Assembly (NCBI RefSeq): GCF_037975245.1
Contig: NC_092578.1
Coordinates: forward strand, 10,208,359 to 10,272,358
DNA length: 64,000 nt
Direction: 5' to 3'
Origin: Apostichopus japonicus
Lineage: Eukaryota; Echinodermata; Holothuroidea; Aspidochirotida; Stichopodidae
This document shows positions 15,001-30,000 of the stretch, piece by piece. The notes under the pieces were generated by a model, which was not told the DNA's origin, ran no database searches, and saw only the letters and a program-made list of their open reading frames with translations. The translations under genes were made by a program, and so were the position numbers. How positions within the stretch are numbered: the stretch's first letter is position 1; each line of letters starts with the position of its first letter.

Positions 15001-18000
15001 TGCTACTAAAACTGACAGGAAAAGTCAGAAAAGCAAAGTGAACAACAGAAATATTGTCTCAAAGCATAAAGAAAGTGGTCTTTCCATGTAACTATGGCAA
15101 TCATCTATATATTAACCTATCAATAGAAACAATTCAGATGTAATAACTCACCACAAATCTTCACGGTTATCATTTCTTCGCCGAGAGTAATGCCAGACAC
15201 CAGTAATACGACTTTGTTTATAGCAAATGTTGGCAGCTTTTCTGTAATCGAGTCTGCTTGTCCAAATTCTACAGGAGTTTCACCATCATCATTTTTGATC
15301 AGCACATACTCAGAAGTGTCCGAACGCACCACCACAACCTTTATGGTAGCACCCTCCGGGATGCCTTGTCCCAGGTTCAAAGTCATCAGAATTCCACCTT
15401 CTCCAAGGTTCAAGGCATACACTTCCACGTCTGTCAGAGTTTCAGAAACTGAGGCAGCTATCTCATCGGCATCATCAGCAGCTACAGTACTCAACTGGTC
15501 ACTCACTACTTTGATGTTTGCTTCTTCGCAAGCTGTGGGGTCAAAAATCACAAAAATCATTTCATTTCAATCATCATAGTTCAAACATGTCTTAACAGAC
15601 AAAATACAGAAACAATCATATGGTTTAACCCTACCTTCAGCTAAATCATCCAGTCTAATTTACATTATATACACTTAGCAAGTTTACATCATCTAAGATT
15701 GTTAAATTTTCATCAGTCATCCTCCCAGATGAAGTATGTCCACAGGAAAAGTTGCAATGTTTACTAAGTAGCAACTATCACCCAGGGACAACCTCACTTT
15801 AATTCATAATAAAGTACAAACTTCCTTTCAACATCAGTCTCACAATGACTGACTAAGATGTCAACCACATACTTATTAAATAAACAAATTAACCAATGTG
15901 TCTGCATAATATTTGTCATTGTCAGATGTTTTGTTGTTGATTTGATCGTTGAGATCCCCAAAGATACCCAAATTTGCAAACAAAGAGGTCACTCTAACCC
16001 TAAGGTTATGACAGAACATCTCAAAGCTTTCAAGAGAACAGTCACTGAATTTGATAATTACCTAGAGTGGTTGTGCTCTCTTCAGTTGTTTCCTCTGTTG
16101 TAGTTGTCGAGGGAGCTGAAAGAGGAAAATGTAAAGTAATCATTCATTCTTCAAATACTTCTTCTAACTCTCAACAAGACTCTACGTTGTACAATATATA
16201 TGTCTAAATCAGGGGGTAGCTCTGCAAACTTAACCTGAAAACCTGCAGAAATCATTCAAGCAGGGGATATGTATGCAAACAAACCTCTACTGCTGTTCAT
16301 GTGCAAGGCCAATATACATGATGACATATCTTCTTGAATAAGTAACACAATAATATAGTTCATTTAACCTCATTAATTGCTAAGCTTAGTTCCCTCAGTT
16401 CCCTCTTCCACCAGATGTACCTGCAGAGCAAGCCTCCTTTCAACATAGGAATCAGTGGTGAATCTTCTTTTTCATTATCTTGTAATACTAATGCATCTTC
16501 TAGATGACATAATACTCCCAACAGCTACAGCATCTATGGTGTTATTGCACTCCCTACTTCAGTCAATCACATTTTATGCCTCTTATGTATCTACTGCCAA
16601 AATCCTCAGTTTCACATTGCTCAATTGATTATCATCCTTTCACATCCAAAATCTTCAACTTAGAATAAAAGATTAATTCAAGATAATAACAGTACTGCAT
16701 TTGCTTCCAACAAACTCAATTCAGCAAGAAACTTTGGTACCAAATCCAAATCTTTGACACAATTAATTGCAGTGGACATTGATAGTAATATGTCATATGA
16801 ATAGAAAAAGTTACCAACCTCCAGTAGTCGTAGCTTCTGTGGTGGTTGCTAAAAATTTAAAATGGGATTCAGGTGTTACATAATAAAATCTCATTTATTT
16901 CCTTCTTCTTTGGGGTATATAGCGTATCTATTAGTGTTCACTGATTATAATGTAAACTGTTCCATCTGTGTATTACATTTCATGCTACTAAAACTGACAG
17001 GAAAAGTCAGAAAAGCAAAGTGAACAACAGAAATATTGTCTCAAAGCATAAAGAAAGTGGTCTTTCCATGTAACTATGGCAATCATCTATATATTAACCT
17101 ATCAATAGAAACAATTCAGATGTAATAACTCACCACAAATCTTCACGGTTATCATTTCTTCGCCGAGAGTAATGCCAGACACCAGTAATACGACTTTGTT
17201 TATAGCAAATGTTGGCAGCTTTTCTGTAATCGAGTCTGCTTGTCCAAATTCTACAGGAGTTTCACCATCATCATTTTTGATCAGCACATACTCAGAAGTG
17301 TCCGAACGCACCACCACAACCTTTATGGTAGCACCCTCCGGGATGCCTTGTCCCAGGTTCAATGTCATCGGAATTCCACCTTCTCCAAGGTTCAAGGCGT
17401 ACACTTCCACGTCTGTCAGAGTTTCAGAAACTGAGGCAGCTATCTCATCTGCATCATCAGCAGCTACAGTACTCAACTGGTCACTCACTACTTTGATGTT
17501 TGCTTCTTCGCAAGCTGTGGGGTCAAAAATCACAAAAATCATTTCATTTCAATCATCATAGTTCAAACATGTCTTAACAGACAAAATACAGAAACAATCA
17601 TATGGTTTAACCCTACCTTCAGCTAAATCATCCAGTCTAATTTACATTATATACAGTTAGCAAGTTTACATCATCTAAGATTGTTAAATTTTCATCAGTC
17701 ATCCTCCCAGATGAAGTATGTCCACAGGAAAAGTTGCAATGTTTACTAAGTAGCAACTATCACCCAGGGACAACCTCACTTTAATTCATAATAAAGTACA
17801 AACTTCCTTTCAACATCAGTCTCACAATGACTGACTAAGATGTCAACCACATACTCATTAAATAAACAAATTAACCAATGTGTCTGCATAATATTTGTCA
17901 TTGTCAGATGTTTTGTTGATTTGATCGTTGAGATCCCCAAAGATACCCAAATTTGCAAACAAAGAGGTCACTCTAACCCTAAGGTTATGACAGAACATCT

Positions 18001-21000
18001 CAAAGCTTTCAAGAGAACAGTCACTGAATTTGATAATTACCTAGAGTGGTTGTGCTCTCTTCAGTTGTTTCCTCTGTTGTAGTTGTCGAGGGAGCTGAAA
18101 GAGGAAAATGTAAAGTAATCATTCATTCTTCAAATACTTCTTCTAACACTCAACAAGACTCTACGTTGTACAATATATATGTCTAAATCAGGGGGTAGCT
18201 CTGCAAACTTTAACCTGAAAACCTGCAGAAATCATTCAAGCAGGGGGTATGTTTGCAAACAAACCTCTACTGCTGTTCATGTGCAAGGCCAATATACATG
18301 ATGACATATCTTCTTGAATAAGTAACACAATAATATAGTTCATTTAACCTCATTAATTGCTAAGCTTAGTTCCCTCAGTTCCCTCTTCCACCAGATGTAC
18401 CTGCAGAGCAAGCCTCCTTTCAACATAGGAATCAGTGGCGAATCTTCTTTTTCATTATCTTGTAATACTAATGCATCTTCTAGATGACATAATACTCCCA
18501 ACAGCTACAGCATCTATGGTGTTATTACACTCTCTACTTCAGTCAATCACATTTTATGCCTCTTATGTATCTACTGCCAAAATCCTCAGTTTCACATTGC
18601 TTGCTCAATTGATTATCATCCTTTCAAATCCAATATCTTCAACTTAGAATAAAAGTTTTTGTAATTAAAGGTAATAACAGTACTGCATTTGCTTCCAACA
18701 AGTTCAATTCCGCAAGAAACTTTGGGACCAAATCCAAATCTTTGACACAATCAATTGCAGTGGACATTGATAGTAATATGTCATATGAATAGAAAAAGTT
18801 ACCAACCTCCAGTAGTCGTAGTTTTTGTGGTGGTTGTTGGAGTAGCTAAAAATTTAAAATGGGATTCAGGTGTTACATAATAAAATCTCATTTATTTCCT
18901 TCTTCTTTGGGGTATATAGCGTATCTATTAGTGTTCACTGATTATAATGTAAACTGTTCCATCTGTGTATTACATTTCATGCTACTAAAACTGACAGGAA
19001 AAGTCAGAAAAGCAAAGTGAACAACAGAAATATTGTCTCAAAGCATAAAGAAAGTGGTCTTTCCATGTAACTATGGCAATCATCTATATATTAACCTATC
19101 AATAGAAACAATTCAGATGTAATAACTCACCACAAATCTTCACGGTTATCATTTCTTCGCCGAGAGTAATGCCAGACACCAGTAATACGACTTTGTTTAT
19201 AGCAAATGTTGGCAGCTTTTCTGTAATCGAGTCTGCTTGTCCAAATTCTACAGGAGTTTCACCATCATCATTTTTGATCAGCAAATACTCAGAAGTGTCC
19301 GAACGCACCACCACAACCTTTATGGTAGCACCCTCCGGGATGCCTTGTCCCAGGTTCAATGTCATCGGAATTCCACCTTCTCCAAGGTTCAAGGCGTACA
19401 CTTCCACGTCTGTCAGAGTTTCAGAAACTGAGGCAGCTATCTCACCTGCATCATCAGCAGCTACAGTATTCAACTGGTCACTCACTACTTTGATGTTTGC
19501 TTCTTCGCAAGCTGTGGGGTCAAAAATCACAAAAATCATTTCATTTCAATCATCATAGTTCAAACATGTCTTAACAGACAAAATACAGAAACAATCATAT
19601 GGTGTAACCCTACCTTCAGCTAAATCATCCAGTCTAATTTACATTATATACACTTAGCAAGTTTACATCATCTAAGATTGTTAAATTTTCATCAGTCATC
19701 CTCCCAGATGAAGTATGTCCACAGGAAAAGTTGCAATGTTTACTAAGTAGCAACTATCACCCAGGGACAACCTCACTTTAATTCATAATAAAGTACAAAC
19801 TTCCTTTCAACATCAGTCTCACAATGACTGACTAAGATGTCAACCACATACTCATTAAATAAACAAATTAACCAATGTGTCTGCATAATATTTGTCATTG
19901 TCAGATGTTTTGTTGTTGATTTGATCGTTGAGATCCCCAAAGATACCCAAATTTGCAAACAAAGAGGTCACTCTAACCCTAAGGTTATGACAGAACATCT
20001 CAAAGCTTTCAAGAGAACAGTCACTGAATTTGATAATTACCTAGAGTGGTTGTGCTCTCTTCAGTTGTTTCCTCTGTTGTAGTTGTCGAGGGAGCTGAAA
20101 GAGGAAAATGTAAAGTAATCATTCATTCTTCAAATACTTCTTCTAACACTCAACAAGACTCTACGTTGTACAATATATATGTCTAAATCAGGGGGTAGCT
20201 CTGCAAACTTTAACCTGAAAACCTGCAGAAATCATTCAAGTAGGGGTATGTTTGCAAACAAACCTCTACTGCTGTTCATGTGCAAGGCCAATATACATGA
20301 TGACATATCTTCTTGAATAAGTAACACAATAATATAGTTCATTTAACCTCATTAATTGCTAAGCTTAGTTCCCTCAGTTCCCTCTTCCACCAGATGTACC
20401 TGCAGAGCAAGCCTCCTTTCAACATAGGAATCAGTGGCGAATCTTCTTTTTCATTATCTTGTAATACTAATGCATATTCTAGATGACATAATACTCCCAA
20501 CAGCTACAGCATCTATGGTGTTATTACACTCTCTACTTCAGTCAATCACATTTTATGCCTCTTATGTATCTACTGCCAAAATCCTCAGTTTCACATTGCT
20601 TGCTCAATTGATTATCATCCTTTCAAATCCAATATCTTCAACTTAGAATAAAAGTTTTTGTAATTAAAGGTAATAACAGTACTGCATTTGCTTCCAACAA
20701 GTTCAATTCCGCAAGAAACTTTGGGACCAAATCCAAATCTTTGACACAATCAATTGCAGTGGACATTGATAGTAATATGTCATATGAATAGAAAAAGTTA
20801 CCAACCTCCAGTAGTCATAGCTTCTGTGGTGGTTGTTGGAGTAGCTAAAAATTTAAAATGGGATTCAGGTGTTACATAATAAAATCTCATTTATTTCCTT
20901 CTTCTTTGGGGTATATAGCGTATCTATTAGTGTTCACTGATTATAATGTAAACTGTTCCATCTGTGTATTACATTTCATGCTACTAAAACTGACAGGAAA

Positions 21001-24000
21001 AGTCAGAAAAGCAAAGTGAACAACAGAAATATTGTCTCAAAGCATAAAGAAAGTGGTCTTTCCATGTAACTATGGCAATCATCTATATATTAACCTATCA
21101 ATAGAAACAATTCAGATGTAATAACTCACCACAAATCTTCACGGTTATCATTTCTTCTCCGAGAGTAATGCCAGACACCAGTAATACGACTTTGTTTATA
21201 GCAAATGTTGGCAGCTTTTCTGTAATCGAGTCTGCTTGTCCAAATTCTACAGGAGTTTCACCATCATCATTTTTGATCAGCACATACTCAGAAGTGTCCG
21301 AACGCACCACCACAACCTTTATGGTAGCACCCTCCGGGATGCCTTGTCCCAGGTTCAATGTCATCGGAATTCCACCTTCTCCAAGGTTCAAGGCGTACAC
21401 TTCCACGTCTGTCAGAGTTTCAGAAACTGAGGCAGCTATCTCATCTGCATCATCAGCAGCTACAGTACTCAACTGGTCACTCACTACTTTGATGTTTGCT
21501 TCTTCGCAAGCTGTGGGGTCAAAAATCACAAAAATCATTTCATTTCAATCATCATAGTTCAAACATGTCTTAACAGACAAAATACAGAAACAATCATATG
21601 GTGTAACCCTACCTTCAGCTAAATCATCCAGTCTAATTTACATTATATACACTTAGCAAGTTTACATCATCTAAGATTGTTAAATTTTCATCAGTCATCC
21701 TCCCAGATGAAGTATGTCCACAGGAAAAGTTGCAATGTTTACTAAGTAGCAACTATCACCCAGGGACAACCTCACTTTAATTCATAATAAAGTACAAACT
21801 TCCTTTCAACATCAGTCTCACAATGACTGACTAAGATGTCAACCACATACTCATTAAATAAACAAATTAACCAATGTGTCTGCATAATATTTGTCATTGT
21901 CAGATGTTTTGTTGTTGATTTGATCGTTGAGATCCCCAAAGATACCCAAATTTGCAAACAAAGAGGTCACTCTAACCCTAAGGTTATGACAGAACATCTC
22001 AAAGCTTTCAAGAGAACAGTCACTGAATTTGATAATTACCTAGAGTGGTTGTGCTCTCTTCAGTTGTTTCCTCTGTTGTAGTTGTCGAGGGAGCTGAAAG
22101 AGGAAAATGTAAAGTAATCATTCATTCTTCAAATACTTCTTCTAACACTCAACAAGACTCTACGTTGTACAATATATATGTCTAAATCAGGGGGTAGCTC
22201 TGCAAACTTTAACCTGAAAACCTGCAGAAATCATTCAAGTAGGGGTATGTTTGCAAACAAACCTCTACTGCTGTTCATGTGCAAGGCCAATATACATGAT
22301 GACATATCTTCTTGAATAAGTAACACAATAATATAGTTCATTTAACCTCATTAATTGCTAAGCTTAGTTCCCTCAGTTCCCTCTTCCACCAGATGTACCT
22401 GCAGAGCAAGCCTCCTTTCAACATAGGAATCAGTGGCGAATCTTCTTTTTCATTATCTTGTAATACTAATGCATATTCTAGATGACATAATACTCCCAAC
22501 AGCTACAGCATCTATGGTGTTATTACACTCTCTACTTCAGTCAATCACATTTTATGCCTCTTATGTATCTACTGCCAAAATCCTCAGTTTCACATTGCTT
22601 GCTCAATTGATTATCATCCTTTCAAATCCAATATCTTCAACTTAGAATAAAAGTTTTTGTAATTAAAGGTAATAACAGTACTGCATTTGCTTCCAACAAG
22701 TTCAATTCCGCAAGAAACTTTGGGACCAAATCCAAATCTTTGACACAATCAATTGCAGTGGACATTGATAGTAATATGTCATATGAATAGAAAAAGTTAC
22801 CAACCTCCAGTAGTCGTAGCTTCTGTGGTGGTTGCTAAAAATTTAAAATGGGATTCAGGTGTTACATAATAAAATCTCATTAATTTCCTTCTTCTTTGGG
22901 GTATATAGCGTATCTATTAGTGTTCACTGATTATAATGTAAACTGTTCCATCTGTGTATTACATTTCATGCTACTAAAACTGACAGGAAAAGTCAGAAAA
23001 GCAAAGTGAACAACAGAAATATTGTCTCAAAGCATAAAGAAAGTGGTCTTTCCATGTAACTATGGCAATCATCTATATATTAACCTATCAATAGAAACAA
23101 TTCAGATGTAATAACTCACCACAAATCTTCACGGTTATCATTTCTTCGCCGAGAGTAATGCCAGACACCAGTAATACGACTTTGTTTATAGCAAATGTTG
23201 GCAGCTTTTCTGTAATCGAGTCTGCTTGTCCAAATTCTACAGGAGTTTCACCATCATCATTTTTGATCAGCACATACTCAGAAGTGTCCGAACGCACCAC
23301 CACAACCTTTATGGTAGCACCCTCCGGGATGCCTTGTCCCAGGTTCAATGTCATCGGAATTCCACCTTCTCCAAGGTTCAAGGCGTACACTTCCACGTCT
23401 GTCAGAGTTTCAGAAACTGAGGCAGCTATCTCATCTGCATCATCAGCAGCTACAGTACTCAACTGGTCACTCACTACTTTGATGTTTGCTTCTTCGCAAG
23501 CTGTGGGGTCAAAAATCACAAAAATCATTTCATTTCAATCATCATAGTTCAAACATGTCTTAACAGACAAAATACAGAAACAATCATATGGTTTAACCCT
23601 ACCTTCAGCTAAATCATCCAGTCTAATTTACATTATATACACTTAGCAAGTTTACATCATCTAAGATTGTTAAATTTTCATCAGTCATCCTCCCAGATGA
23701 AGTATGTCCACAGGAAAAGTTGCAATGTTTACTAAGTAGCAACTATCACCCAGGGACAACCTCACTTTAATTCATAATAAAGTACAAACTTCCTTTCAAC
23801 ATCAGTCTCACAATGACTGACTAAGATGTCAACCACATACTCATTAAATAAACAAATTAACCAATGTGTCTGCATAATATTTGTCATTGTCAGATGTTTT
23901 GTTGTTGATTTGATCGTTGAGATCCCCAAAGATACCCAAATTTGCAAACAAAGAGGTCACTCTAACCCTAAGGTTATGACAGAACATCTCAAAGCTTTCA

Positions 24001-27000
24001 AGAGAACAGTCACTGAATTTGATAATTACCTAGAGTGGTTGTGCTCTCTTCAGTTGTTTCCTCTGTTGTAGTTGTCGAGGGAGCTTAAAGAGGAAAATGT
24101 AAAGTAATCATTCATTCTTCAAATACTTCTTCTAACACTCAACAAGACTCTACGTTGTACAATATATATGTCTAAATCAGGGGGTAGCTCTGCAAACTTT
24201 AACCTGAAAACCTGCAGAAATCATTCAAGCAGGGGGTATGTTTGCAAACAAACCTCTACTGCTGTTCATGTGCAAGGCCAATATACATGATGACATATCT
24301 TCTTGAATAAGTAACACAATAATATAGTTCATTTAACCTCATTAATTGCTAAGCTTAGTTCCCTCAGTTCCCTCTTCCACCAGATGTACCTGCAGAGCAA
24401 GCCTCCTTTCAACATAGGAATCAGTGGCGAATCTTCTTTTTCATTATCTTGTAATACTAATGCATATTCTAGATGACATAATACTCCCAACAGCTACAGC
24501 ATCTATGGTGTTATTACACTCTCTACTTCAGTCAATCACATTTTATGCCTCTTATGTATCTACTGCCAAAATCCTCAGTTTCACATTGCTTGCTCAATTG
24601 ATTATCATCCTTTCAAATCCAATATCTTCAACTTAGAATAAAAGTTTTTGTAATTCAAGGTAATAACAGTACTGCATTTGCTTCCAACAAGTTCAATTCC
24701 GCAAGAAACTTTGGGACCAAATCCAAATCTTTGACACAATCAATTGCAGTGGACATTGATAGTAATATGTCATATGAATAGAAAAAGTTACCAACCTCCA
24801 GTAGTCGTAGCTTCTGTGGTGGTTGCTAAAAATTTAAAATGGGATTCAGGTGTTACATAATAAAATCTCATTTATTTCCTTCTTCTTTGGGGTATATAGC
24901 GTATCTATTAGTGTTCACTGATTATAATGTAAACTGTTCCATCTGTGTATTACATTTCATGCTACTAAAACTGACAGGAAAAGTCAGAAAAGCAAAGTGA
25001 ACAACAGAAATATTGTCTCAAAGCATAAAGAAAGTGGTCTTTCCATGTAACTATGGCAATCATCTATATATTAACCTATCAATAGAAACAATTCAGATGT
25101 AATAACTCACCACAAATCTTCACGGTTATCATTTCTTCGCCGAGAGTAATGCCAGACACCAGTAATACGACTTTGTTTATAGCAAATGTTGGCAGCTTTT
25201 CTGTAATCGAGTCTGCTTGTCCAAATTCTACAGGAGTTTCACCATCATCATTTTTGATCAGCACATACTCAGAAGTGTCCGAACGCACCACCACAACCTT
25301 TATGGTAGCACCCTCCGGGATGCCTTGTCCCAGGTTCAATGTCATCGGAATTCCACCTTCTCCAAGGTTCAAGGCGTACACTTCCACGTCTGTCAGAGTT
25401 TCAGAAACTGAGGCAGCTATCTCATCTGCATCATCAGCAGCTACAGTACTCAACTGGTCACTCACTACTTTGATGTTTGCTTCTTCGCAAGCTGTGGGGT
25501 CAAAAATCACAAAAATCATTTCATTTCAATCATCATAGTTCAAACATGTCTTAACAGACAAAATACAGAAACAATCATATGGTGTAACCCTACCTTCAGC
25601 TAAATCATCCAGTCTAATTTACATTATATACACTTAGCAAGTTTACATCATCTAAGATTGTTAAATTTTCATCAGTCATCCTCCCAGATGAAGTATGTCC
25701 ACAGGAAAAGTTGCAATGTTTACTAAGTAGCAACTATCACCCAGGGACAACCTCACTTTAATTCATAATAAAGTACAAACTTCCTTTCAACATCAGTCTC
25801 ACAATGACTGACTAAGATGTCAACCACATACTCATTAAATAAACAAATTAACCAATGTGTCTGCATAATATTTGTCATTGTCAGATGTTTTGTTGTTGAT
25901 TTGATCGTTGAGATCCCCAAAGATACCCAAATTTGCAAACAAAGAGGTCACTCTAACCCTAAGGTCATGACAGAACATCTCAAAGCTTTCAAGAGAACAG
26001 TCACTGAATTTGATAATTACCTAGAGTGGTTGTGCTCTCTTCAGTTGTTTCCTCTGTTGTAGTTGTCGAGGGAGCTGAAAGAGGAAAATGTAAAGTAATC
26101 ATTCATTCTTCAAATACTTCTTCTAACACTCAACAAGACTCTACGTTGTACAATATATATGTCTAAATCAGGGGGTAGCTCTGCAAACTTTAACCTGAAA
26201 ACCTGCAGAAATCATTCAAGCAGGGGGTATGTTTGCAAACAAACCTCTACTGCTGTTCATGTGCAAGGCCAATATACATGATGACATATCTTCTTGAATA
26301 AGTAACACAATAATATAGTTCATTTAACCTCATTAATTGCTAAGCTTAGTTCCCTCAGTTCCCTCTTCCACCAGATGTACCTGCAGAGCAAGCCTCCTTT
26401 CAACATAGGAATCAGTGGCGAATCTTCTTTTTCATTATCTTGTAATACTAATGCATCTTCTAGATGACATAATACTCCCAACAGCTACAGCATCTATGGT
26501 GTTATTACACTCTCTACTTCAGTCAATCACATTTTATGCCTCTTATGTATCTACTGCCAAAATCCTCAGTTTCACATTGCTTGCTCAATTGATTATCATC
26601 CTTTCAAATCCAATATCTTCAACTTAGAATAAAAGTTTTTGTAATTAAAGGTAATAACAGTACTGCATTTGCTTCCAACAAGTTCAATTCCGCAAGAAAC
26701 TTTGGGACCAAATCCAAATCTTTGACACAATCAATTGCAGTGGACATTGATAGTAATATGTCATATGAATAGAAAAAGTTACCAACCTCCAGTAGTCGTA
26801 GCTTCTGTGGTGGTTGTTGGAGTAGCTAAAAATTTAAAATGGGATTCAGGTGTTACATAATAAAATCTCATTTATTTCCTTCTTCTTTGGGGTATATAGC
26901 GTATCTATTAGTGTTCACTGATTATAATGTAAACTGTTCCATCTGTGTATTACATTTCATGCTACTAAAACTGACAGGAAAAGTCAGAAAAGCAAAGTGA

Positions 27001-30000
27001 ACAACAGAAATATTGTCTCAAAGCATAAAGAAAGTGGTCTTTCCATGTAACTATGGCAATCATCTATATATTAACCTATCAATAGAAACAATTCAGATGT
27101 AATAACTCACCACAAATCTTCACGGTTATCATTTCTTCGCCGAGAGTAATGCCAGACACCAGTAATACGACTTTGTTTATAGCAAATGTTGGCAGCTTTT
27201 CTGTAATCGAGTCTGCTTGTCCAAATTCTACAGGAGTTTCACCATCATCATTTTTGATCAGCACATACTCAGAAGTGTCCGAACGCACCACCACAACCTT
27301 TATGGTAGCACCCTCCGGGATGCCTTGTCCCAGGTTCAATGTCATCGGAATTCCACCTTCTCCAAGGTTCAAGGCGTACACTTCCACGTCTGTCAGAGTT
27401 TCAGAAACTGAGGCAGCTATCTCATCTGCATCATCAGCAGCTACAGTATTCAACTGGTCACTCACTACTTTGATGTTTGCTTCTTCGCAAGCTGTGGGGT
27501 CAAAAATCACAAAAATCATTTCATTTCAATCATCATAGTTCAAACATGTCTTAACAGACAAAATACAGAAACAATCATATGGTTTAACCCTACCTTCAGC
27601 TAAATCATCCAGTCTAATTTACATTATATACAGTTAGCAAGTTTACATCATCTAAGATTGTTAAATTTTCATCAGTCATCCTCCCAGATGAAGTATGTCC
27701 ACAGGAAAAGTTGCAATGTTTACTAAGTAGCAACTATCACCCAGGGACAACCTCACTTTAATTCATAATAAAGTACAAACTTCCTTTCAACATCAGTCTC
27801 ACAATGACTGACTAAGATGTCAACCACATACTCATTAAATAAACAAATTAACCAATGTGTCTGCATAATATTTGTCATTGTCAGATGTTTTGTTGTTGAT
27901 TTGATCGTTGAGATCCCCAAAGATACCCAAATTTGCAAACAAAGAGGTCACTCTAACCCTAAGGTTATGACAGAACATCTCAAAGCTTTCAAGAGAACAG
28001 TCACTGAATTTGATAATTACCTAGAGTGGTTGTGCTCTCTTCAGTTGTTTCCTCTGTTGTAGTTGTCGAGGGAGCTGAAAGAGGAAAATGTAAAGTAATC
28101 ATTCATTCTTCAAATACTTCTTCTAACACTCAACAAGACTCTACGTTGTACAATATATATGTCTAAATCAGGAGGTAGCTCTGCAAACTTTAACCTGAAA
28201 ACCTGCAGAAATCATTCAAGTAGGGGTATGTTTGCAAACAAACCTCTACTGCTGTTCATGTGCAAGGCCAATATACATGATGACATATCTTCTTGAATAA
28301 GTAACACAATAATATAGTTCATTTAACCTCATTAATTGCTAAGCTTAGTTCCCTCAGTTCCCTCTTCCACCAGATGTACCTGCAGAGCAAGCCTCCTTTC
28401 AACATAGGAATCAGTGGCGAATCTTCTTTTTCATTATCTTGTAATACTAATGCATATTCTAGATGACATAATACTCCCAACAGCTACAGCATCTATGGTG
28501 TTATTACACTCTCTACTTCAGTCAATCACATTTTATGCCTCTTATGTATCTACTGCCAAAATCCTCAGTTTCACATTGCTTGCTCAATTGATTATCATCC
28601 TTTCAAATCCAATATCTTCAACTTAGAATAAAAGTTTTTGTAATTCAAGGTAATAACAGTACTGCATTTGCTTCCAACAAGTTCAATTCCGCAAGAAACT
28701 TTGGGACCAAATCCAAATCTTTGACACAATCAATTGCAGTGGACATTGATAGTAATATGTCATATGAATAGAAAAAGTTACCAACCTCCAGTAGTCGTAG
28801 CTTCTGTGGTGGTTGTTGGAGTAGCTAAAAATTTAAAATGGGATTCAGGTGTTACATAATAAAATCTCATTTATTTCCTTCTTCTTTGGGGTATATAGCG
28901 TATCTATTAGTGTTCACTGATTATAATGTAAACTGTTCCATCTGTGTATTACATTTCATGCTACTAAAACTGACAGGAAAAGTCAGAAAAGCAAAGTGAA
29001 CAACAGAAATATTGTCTCAAAGCATAAAGAAAGTGGTCTTTCCATGTAACTATGGCAATCATCTATATATTAACCTATCAATAGAAACAATTCAGATGTA
29101 ATAACTCACCACAAATCTTCACGGTTATCATTTCTTCGCCGAGAATAATGCCAGACACCAGTAATACGACTTTGTTTATAGCAAATGTTGGCAGCTTTTC
29201 TGTAATCGAGTCTGCTTGTCCAAATTCTACAGGAGTTTCACCATCATCATTTTTGATCAGCACATACTCAGAAGTGTCCGAACGCACCACCACAACCTTT
29301 ATGGTAGCACCCTCCGGGATGCCTTGTCCCAGGTTCAATGTCATCGGAATTCCACCTTCTCCAAGGTTCAAGGCGTACACTTCCACGTCTGTCAGAGTTT
29401 CAGAAACTGAGGCAGCTATCTCATCTGCATCATCAGCAGCTACAGTATTCAACTGGTCACTCACTACTTTGATGTTTGCTTCTTCGCAAGCTGTGGGGTC
29501 AAAAATCACAAAAATCATTTCATTTCAATCATCATAGTTCAAACATGTCTTAACAGACAAAATACAGAAACAATAATATGGTGTAACCCTACCTTCAGCT
29601 AAATCATCCAGTCTAATTTACATTATATACACTTAGCAAGTTTACATCATCTAAGATTGTTAAATTTTCATCAGTCATCCTCCCAGATGAAGTATGTCCA
29701 CAGGAAAAGTTGCAATGTTTACTAAGTAGCAACTATCACCCAGGGACAACCTCACTTTAATTCATAATAAAGTACAAACTTCCTTTCAACATCAGTCTCA
29801 CAATGACTGACTAAGATGTCAACCACATACTCATTAAATAAACAAATTAACCAATGTGTCTGCATAATATTTGTCATTGTCAGATGTTTTGTTGTTGATT
29901 TGATCGTTGAGATCCCCAAAGATACCCAAATTTGCAAACAAAGAGGTCACTCTAACCCTAAGGTTATGACAGAACATCTCAAAGCTTTCAAGAGAACAGT

